The notes below the pieces were generated by a model. The model did not search any database, had not been told where the DNA came from, and saw only the letters and a list, made by a program, of their open reading frames with translations. The translations under genes and the position numbers were made by a program. This document shows, piece after piece, positions 60,114 through 64,000 of a stretch of DNA of 64,000 bases (the stretch's first letter is position 1; each line of letters opens with the position of its first letter). The stretch spans positions 2,856,001-2,920,000 of the forward strand of contig NZ_CP133266.1 in assembly GCF_030915485.1 (NCBI RefSeq), in the 5' to 3' direction. The DNA is from Neobacillus sp. PS3-40 (GTDB lineage: Bacteria; Bacillota; Bacilli; Bacillales; Cytobacillaceae).

Positions 60114-60890
60114 ATGAAAAGGTTTATGAAATATTTTGCAATCCTTTGTATAGTGTTGCTCACACCGAACATCACCTTTGCGGCAGTATCAAATACACCC
60201 ATCCAATGGGGATTTAAAAAAAGTGTGAATGAACAGCAAGCAGAGGCAGGAAAAGCGGTTGACCAATTACTCGAAAAATATGGAGGCTTTTATAAAGGGG
60301 ATGCTAAAACTAAGAACTTATATCTTACCTTTGATAATGGCTATGAAAATGGATATACAGAGCAAATTCTTGATGTTTTAAAAAAGGAAAAAGTTCCCGC
60401 CACGTTTTTTGTTACCGGACATTATTTACAATCAGCGCCAGGTATTGTTAAACGGATGGTAAAAGAGGGACATATCGTTGGTAACCATTCCTGGTTTCAC
60501 CCTGACTTAACCACGAACAGTGACGCAGATATCCGGGATGAAGAATTGAATACGGTACGAGAAAAAACAAAGGAATTAACTGGACAAAAAGAAATGCATT
60601 ATTTACGCCCGCCTCGTGGTGTTTTTAGTGAAAGAACTTTAAAGGTAGCGAAGGAAGAAGGATATATACATGTGATGTGGTCACTTGCATATGTCGATTG
60701 GTATGTAAATCAGCAAAAGGGCTGGGAATATGCATACACCAATATAATGAAGCAAGTACATCCTGGAGCGGTAATGCTTTTGCACACTGTATCAAAGGAC
60801 AATGCCGAAGCACTTGAAAAAGTGATTAAAGATTTGAAAAAGAAAGGCTACAAATTCAAAAGCCTTGATGATTTAACAAAGAAAAGATAA
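60114..60890 (+). CDS. pdaA: Muramic delta-lactam polysaccharide deacetylase PdaA
   Basis: A 258-residue exported deacetylase needed for spore cortex delta-lactam formation. Signal peptide 1-23 (ends TFAAV). The NodB domain has YLTFDNGYENGYT, the PdaA form of TFDDG, HSWFHPDL with metal histidines, and RPPRGVFSERTL. ATG at 60114 follows TAGGGGGATC. Position next to yfjT agrees with B. subtilis. Confidence 0.95.
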   Translation: MKRFMKYFAILCIVLLTPNITFAAVSNTPIQWGFKKSVNEQQAEAGKAVDQLLEKYGGFYKGDAKTKNLYLTFDNGYENGYTEQILDVLKKEKVPATFFVTGHYLQSAPGIVKRMVKEGHIVGNHSWFHPDLTTNSDADIRDEELNTVREKTKELTGQKEMHYLRPPRGVFSERTLKVAKEEGYIHVMWSLAYVDWYVNQQKGWEYAYTNIMKQVHPGAVMLLHTVSKDNAEALEKVIKDLKKKGYKFKSLDDLTKKR

Positions 60891-60901
60891 ATTTCTTCTA
60901 A

Positions 60902-60929
60902 AATCGAATCCAATATGGATTCGGTTTTT
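60902..60929 (+). terminator. Terminator after pdaA
   Basis: ATCGAATCC / GGATTCGGT with TTTTTC. Confidence 0.85.
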
Positions 60930-61101
60930 CATTTTAAAACCCTATTATACGGAGCTCAAATTACTTTACTATTATCATGTAGTAAGTAACAGTACTTATT
61001 ATTTTAAAGGATACTGCTGTACATTTATTTCAAAACCCCCTCACAGAAAGTAACCTAAGGAATAAATTAACATGTAATGAAAAAATGAGGAGGTTAGAGA
61101 T

Positions 61102-61428
61102 ATGCAAAATCCGAATTATTATGGTGGCAATATGTACCCTACTGAGCCAGCCCGTAATGTTATGAATGATGATGTACATCATAAGTGTCAAAAACACTTA
61201 TACCAATTTATTCAAGTTGAATTAAATGATGGGTCCGTATTCCAAGGAATTCTTCACAGTTATGATAATGACAAACTTTATCTGATTATGCCAAATGCGA
61301 ATCAGCCAAATGTTAAAGAGATGAAGGATGAAAGTAGGTTGTTTCCATTTTTCGGCCCATTTGGATTATTCGGTTTTCCATTCTTTGGAATAAGAACATT
61401 CGGTCCTTTCTTCCCATTCTTCATTTAA
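61102..61428 (+). CDS. Hypothetical small protein with Sm-like segment and Phe-rich tail
   Basis: A 108-residue protein. N-terminus is Asn/Tyr-rich (MQNPNYYGGNMYP), the middle resembles an Sm/Lsm-like beta motif (FIQVELNDGSVFQGILHSYD then KLYLIMP), and the C-terminus is a Phe/Gly/Pro repeat (FPFFGPFGLFGFPFFG). Such composition is common in spore-coat-associated proteins. GAGGAGGTTAGAG precedes the ATG. Family not recognised; monocistronic. Confidence 0.65.
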   Translation: MQNPNYYGGNMYPTEPARNVMNDDVHHKCQKHLYQFIQVELNDGSVFQGILHSYDNDKLYLIMPNANQPNVKEMKDESRLFPFFGPFGLFGFPFFGIRTFGPFFPFFI

Positions 61429-61451
61429 GTTAGTTTTCAATCCAATAGTTA

Positions 61452-61515
61452 CTAACAAAAATTAATTTTCTGTTAGTATTTTTCAAGGCTCAATCTTTAG
61501 ATTGAGCTATTTGTG
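61452..61515 (+). terminator. Two successive terminator hairpins
   Basis: CTAACA/TGTTAG (61452-61476) followed by TATTTTTC, then GCTCAATCT/AGATTGAGC (61488-61507) followed by TATTTGTGTTTTT. Confidence 0.7.
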
Positions 61516-61651
61516 TTTTTAAAATTCAAGACTTTTGAAAGCAATGTATCTAAAGTTTCAGAAATATTCAATTTAATCAACATATTAATAGAATAAAGGC
61601 TTATAATTTAAATGTTGAAAAAACTATTAGGATGATGGGGGAAGAAAAGGG

Positions 61652-62068
61652 ATGAGTGAAAATCAACAACTAATTGATCTTTTGAATGCATTACTTGAAG
61701 CGGAACGCGCAGGCGTGGAGACGGCAAATCATCTCCAACAAAATTATCAATTAGAGGAATTGGATGCTCAGTATAAACAGCTAAAAAAAGATGAGGCATG
61801 GAGTTGTGCAGGCCTCCATAAGGCGATCTTGCGTGAAGGTGGGGTACCTAGCATGCAAGTAGGAGCATTTATTGATAAAATAACTGCACTTGAAACACTA
61901 AAAGAGAAATTGGCTCTTCTTATCAAAGGTCAAGCCTGGGTCGCTCGTAAAATTGATGTAGCAATTGCTTACGGTACACAACCTGAAACAGAAGCGTTCT
62001 TAACAGAAATGAAAGAAAAGCATGACACGAACATAGGTGAATTAGATAAATATTTACTTCAAGGTTAA
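61652..62068 (+). CDS. Ferritin-like domain protein (DUF6306-like)
   Basis: A 138-residue helical protein: LIDLLNALLEAERAGVETANHL, then DEAWSCAGLHKAILREGG and LALLIKGQAWVARKIDVAI. The ExxE/H pattern (EAERAG, W-CAGLH) fits a rubrerythrin/ferritin-like four-helix fold of the DUF6306 group. Metal binding is inferred. A very strong terminator follows 83 bp downstream. Confidence 0.65.
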   Translation: MSENQQLIDLLNALLEAERAGVETANHLQQNYQLEELDAQYKQLKKDEAWSCAGLHKAILREGGVPSMQVGAFIDKITALETLKEKLALLIKGQAWVARKIDVAIAYGTQPETEAFLTEMKEKHDTNIGELDKYLLQG

Positions 62069-62150
62069 TGTGGTCAAGTTTTACCCCGCTAACAGGGGAA
62101 TTCTTCATATAATTTAGATAATAATTCACCAATAAATTTACAATCATTAG

Positions 62151-62200
62151 AGAAAGTCCCCATCATGATCTTGTAGGATCATGATGGGGACTTTCTCTTT
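62151..62200. terminator. Perfect 20-bp stem terminator
   Basis: AGAAAGTCCCCATCATGATC (62151-62170) is perfectly complementary to 62177-62196, with a 6-nt loop and TCTTT after it. Confidence 0.92.
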
Positions 62201-62407
62201 CCACCACTCGGCCACTAGTTTAACATGAAAGGTCAATTAGCATTGAAGCAACAATATAATTTAGCAAAGCCCATTTCTTTTAAACGTATTAAAGGAATTA
62301 GAGGAAAAGCGCTAAATTGTTTTAATATTATGATAAAATATATTCATTTAATCAATTCTATGTACGATCAAAATAACTTATGGATTTTTGACAGTGGGAG
62401 GATTAGT

Positions 62408-63301
62408 GTGAGAGGGAAATTAAAAATTATTACTGCAATGCTCATTTGGGGTAGCATGGGTGTGTTTGTAAAAAATATTGATCTATCTTCAAGTGAAATT
62501 GCGCTTTTAAGGGGAGTAATCGGAAGCATATTTTTGGTGTGTGGTAGTTTTATTGTTAAACAAAAGCTTTCTCTAAAATTGATAAAAGAAAATAGTGTAC
62601 TTCTATTTCTATCTGGTGCAGGTATTGGGGTAAATTGGATATTTTTATTCCAAGCCTATAGGTATACAACTATTTCAAATGCGACATTAAGCTATTACTT
62701 CGCACCAATATTTGTAATGATTTTTGCGCCATTAGTACTAAAAGAAAAACTAACTTCCTTAAAAGTAGGGTGCATTATTACCGCAATGATTGGATTATTT
62801 CTTGTCGTTAATATTGGTGGCAGTAGTACAAGTGGTACATATCACCATGCAATAGGTATCTTGTATGGCCTTTCTGCTGCAGTACTTTATGCAAGTGTTA
62901 TTTTAATGAATAAATGTATTAAAAATCTAACTGGTTTTGAAACTACTTTAGTTCAATTAATGGTAGCAACTGTTGTTCTTTTTCCATACGTTTTTGCTAA
63001 AGATCATTTGGACTTTTCAGGAATAAACGCTATTTCACTTATTTTTATACTTATTTTAGGCATTATCCATACTGGTATAGCATACTTCTTATATTTTACT
63101 TCAATTAAGGAATTGAAGGGACAAACGATTGCAGTTCTCAGTTATATTGACCCAATTTCGGCAGTAATGATTGCAGCAATATTTCTTGGTGAGAGCATGA
63201 ATTTTATTCAAATGGTTGGAGGTGTCCTTATATTAGGTGCCACTTATTTGAGTGAAAGAATGGACTTTAATGTTGAAAAGTTAAATAAAAGTAAGGCTTA
63301 A
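62408..63301 (+). CDS. EamA/DMT family transporter
   Basis: A 297-residue, ten-helix drug/metabolite transporter with two EamA domains (ITAMLIWGSMGVFVKNI start; SYIDPISAVMIAAIFLGE near the end, a typical EamA signature). GTG at 62408 follows GGGAGG by 5 nt. The longer upstream frame from 62225 has no membrane segments or site and is discounted. Substrate unknown. Confidence 0.88.
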   Translation: MRGKLKIITAMLIWGSMGVFVKNIDLSSSEIALLRGVIGSIFLVCGSFIVKQKLSLKLIKENSVLLFLSGAGIGVNWIFLFQAYRYTTISNATLSYYFAPIFVMIFAPLVLKEKLTSLKVGCIITAMIGLFLVVNIGGSSTSGTYHHAIGILYGLSAAVLYASVILMNKCIKNLTGFETTLVQLMVATVVLFPYVFAKDHLDFSGINAISLIFILILGIIHTGIAYFLYFTSIKELKGQTIAVLSYIDPISAVMIAAIFLGESMNFIQMVGGVLILGATYLSERMDFNVEKLNKSKA

Positions 63302-63326
63302 GAAAAAGTTACACCATAACTTTGCT

Positions 63327-63451
63327 GTTGATTTCCGCTCCGGGCACTTGCTTTCCGCGGGGAGGGATGGGAGCCTCCTCGGCGTACCGCCTGCGGGGTC
63401 TCCCATTCCCTCTATTCCCGCAGGAGTCAAGTGCCCTTCGCTCCAATCAAC
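63327..63451. repeat. GC-rich long palindromic repeat
   Basis: Imperfect 125-bp palindrome with paired blocks GTTGATT/AATCAAC, GGGCACTTG/CAAGTGCCC, GCGGG/CCCGC and AGGGATGGGAG/CTCCCATTCCCT. Far higher GC than its surroundings. It resembles a dispersed repeat common in Bacillaceae genomes. The following 63443-63571 segment repeats 20511-20610. Confidence 0.85.
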
Positions 63452-63571
63452 AGAGTGTCAAAATTAGCACTTGGCTTTAACATAGTCAATGCAAAAAAGG
63501 TAAGATAGCCCCTATTTAATAAAAAAGACGACTTAAAATTCACTTTGAATTTTAGGATCGTCTTTTTTATT
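63443..63571. repeat. Second copy of the 20511-20610 repeat, with bidirectional terminator
   Basis: Shares CCAATCAACAGAGTGTCAAA, CATAGTCAATG and the GACGACTTAAAATTCA hairpin with the copy at 20511-20610, with a ~35-bp insertion before the hairpin. It ends convergent eamA and hxlR transcripts. Confidence 0.8.
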
Positions 63572-63627
63572 TAGTACATGAAACTTAGGTTATAGCTTAC
63601 GGCGAGTTGAATCTCGTTTAGTGATAT

Positions 63628-63954
63628 CTAATTTGAAACTATCTTGTCTGTCAATGCTATATGTCCTTCTCCCCAACTACACATGGCATCCAAAATGGGG
63701 CGAAGAGACCATCCATATTCTGTTAAAGAATAAATAACCTTTGGTGGAACCTGGTCAAAAACGGTCCGATTCACAACGCCATCAACTTCAAGTTCCCGCA
63801 GTTGCTGGGTCAACATTTTTTGAGTGATGTTAGGCATGAGCTTTTTCAATTCACTTGTTCGTTTTTCTCCTTTAATCAAGTGGCACATAATGACGACTTT
63901 CCACTTTCCACCGATGACATCAAGTGTTGCTTCTACAGGAATGTTATAAGCCAT
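63628..63954 (-). CDS. HxlR family transcriptional regulator
   Basis: A 108-residue winged-helix regulator: GGKWKVVIMCHLIKGEKRTS, ELKKLMPNITQKMLTQQLRE and the wing VPPKVIYSLTEYGWSL are typical of HxlR/YodB-type proteins. Cys lies at CHLIK and near the C-terminus (DAMCSWG); whether it is a thiol sensor is unknown. GGGAGA precedes the ATG. The divergent target gene, if any, is outside the window. Confidence 0.92.
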   Translation of the reverse strand: MAYNIPVEATLDVIGGKWKVVIMCHLIKGEKRTSELKKLMPNITQKMLTQQLRELEVDGVVNRTVFDQVPPKVIYSLTEYGWSLRPILDAMCSWGEGHIALTDKIVSN

Positions 63955-63976
63955 TTTGGTTCTCCCTTTTTTCTTA

Positions 63977-63996
63977 TAGGCACTTTAAAGTACCTA
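63977..63996. promoter_or_regulatory. Candidate HxlR operator
   Basis: TAGGCACTTTAAAGTACCTA is a 20-bp palindrome with one mismatched pair, 22 bp upstream of the HxlR start codon. The GTAC-N-GTAC-like symmetry and place fit an HxlR-family operator. Confidence 0.6.
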
Positions 63997-64000
63997 CATT

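Noticed and set aside
62225-62407. 61-residue N-terminal extension of the EamA transporter
   Set aside because: No ribosome binding site at 62225, hydrophilic non-transporter sequence, and a strong GGGAGG-GTG start at 62408.

Overview
The window comes from a low-GC, endospore-forming Gram-positive bacterium of the Bacillaceae, probably a Neobacillus/Bacillus-like soil species. This rests on gene content (SinR/SinI, LiaIHFSR, PdaA, a block of yfk/yfj genes in B. subtilis-like neighbourhood, a SpoVB-type flippase), on AAGGAGG-type ribosome binding sites with frequent TTG/GTG starts, and on T-box, SAM-I and preQ1-I leaders. The species assignment is inference.

Layout. 0-1.7 kb: end of a LuxR-type response regulator, an NreA-like GAF protein and a PAS histidine kinase. 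1.9-9.1 kb: glutaminyl-tRNA synthetase (unusual in this group), a Gfo/Idh/MocA oxidoreductase with a PatB-type C-S lyase, BrnQ behind a T-box leader, and a membrane polyferredoxin. 9.2-16.1 kb: a WG-repeat protein, then an apparent redox/anaerobic cluster (V4R protein, PAS-GGDEF-EAL protein, DUF2249 protein, FNR-type regulator, flavodoxin, small CxxC protein, metallo-beta-lactamase-fold hydrolase). Four FNR-type boxes (consensus TTGAT-N4-ATCAA) lie here and upstream of the polyferredoxin gene, each about 41.5 bp before a predicted transcription start. The regulator encoded in the cluster carries FNR-type cysteines and the matching E-x2-S-R recognition residues.

16.1-26.6 kb: two complete SAM-I riboswitches in tandem before a MetNPQ methionine transporter, an M20 peptidase, a YfmL-type DEAD-box helicase, an intact IS3-family element sitting inside a terminator hairpin, a FAD/Rieske oxidoreductase and a trans-sulfuration enzyme. 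26.7-37.4 kb: LysM-CAP protein, liaI-H-F-S-R, a MarR-MFS efflux pair, a polysaccharide flippase, a Bax-inhibitor-1 protein, MscL, and a preQ1 riboswitch with queF. 37.4-44.6 kb: repeats, an M29 aminopeptidase, an MFS transporter, topoisomerase III, and histidine ammonia-lyase behind a leader/terminator.

The most notable locus is 44844-45455. It is an AhpC-type peroxiredoxin whose catalytic cysteine codon is replaced by an in-frame UGA. The frame stays open to the normal C-terminus, and a short GC-rich hairpin with a GGUC loop begins 12 nt after the UGA. This looks like a selenocysteine peroxiredoxin; the selA/B/C/D machinery would lie outside the window.

45.7-64 kb: MotAB, SinR followed by a SinI-like gene (reversed order), methionine aminopeptidase, a yfkK-(YtxH)-yfkH...yfkF-yfkE-yfkD-yfjT...pdaA block with class I fumarase, small hypothetical genes, an EamA transporter, a long palindromic repeat and an HxlR regulator. 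Several dispersed intergenic repeats (a ~100-bp family in four copies, a palindromic GC-rich element, a five-unit GCGGGTAA array with ~21-bp period) lie in the second half.
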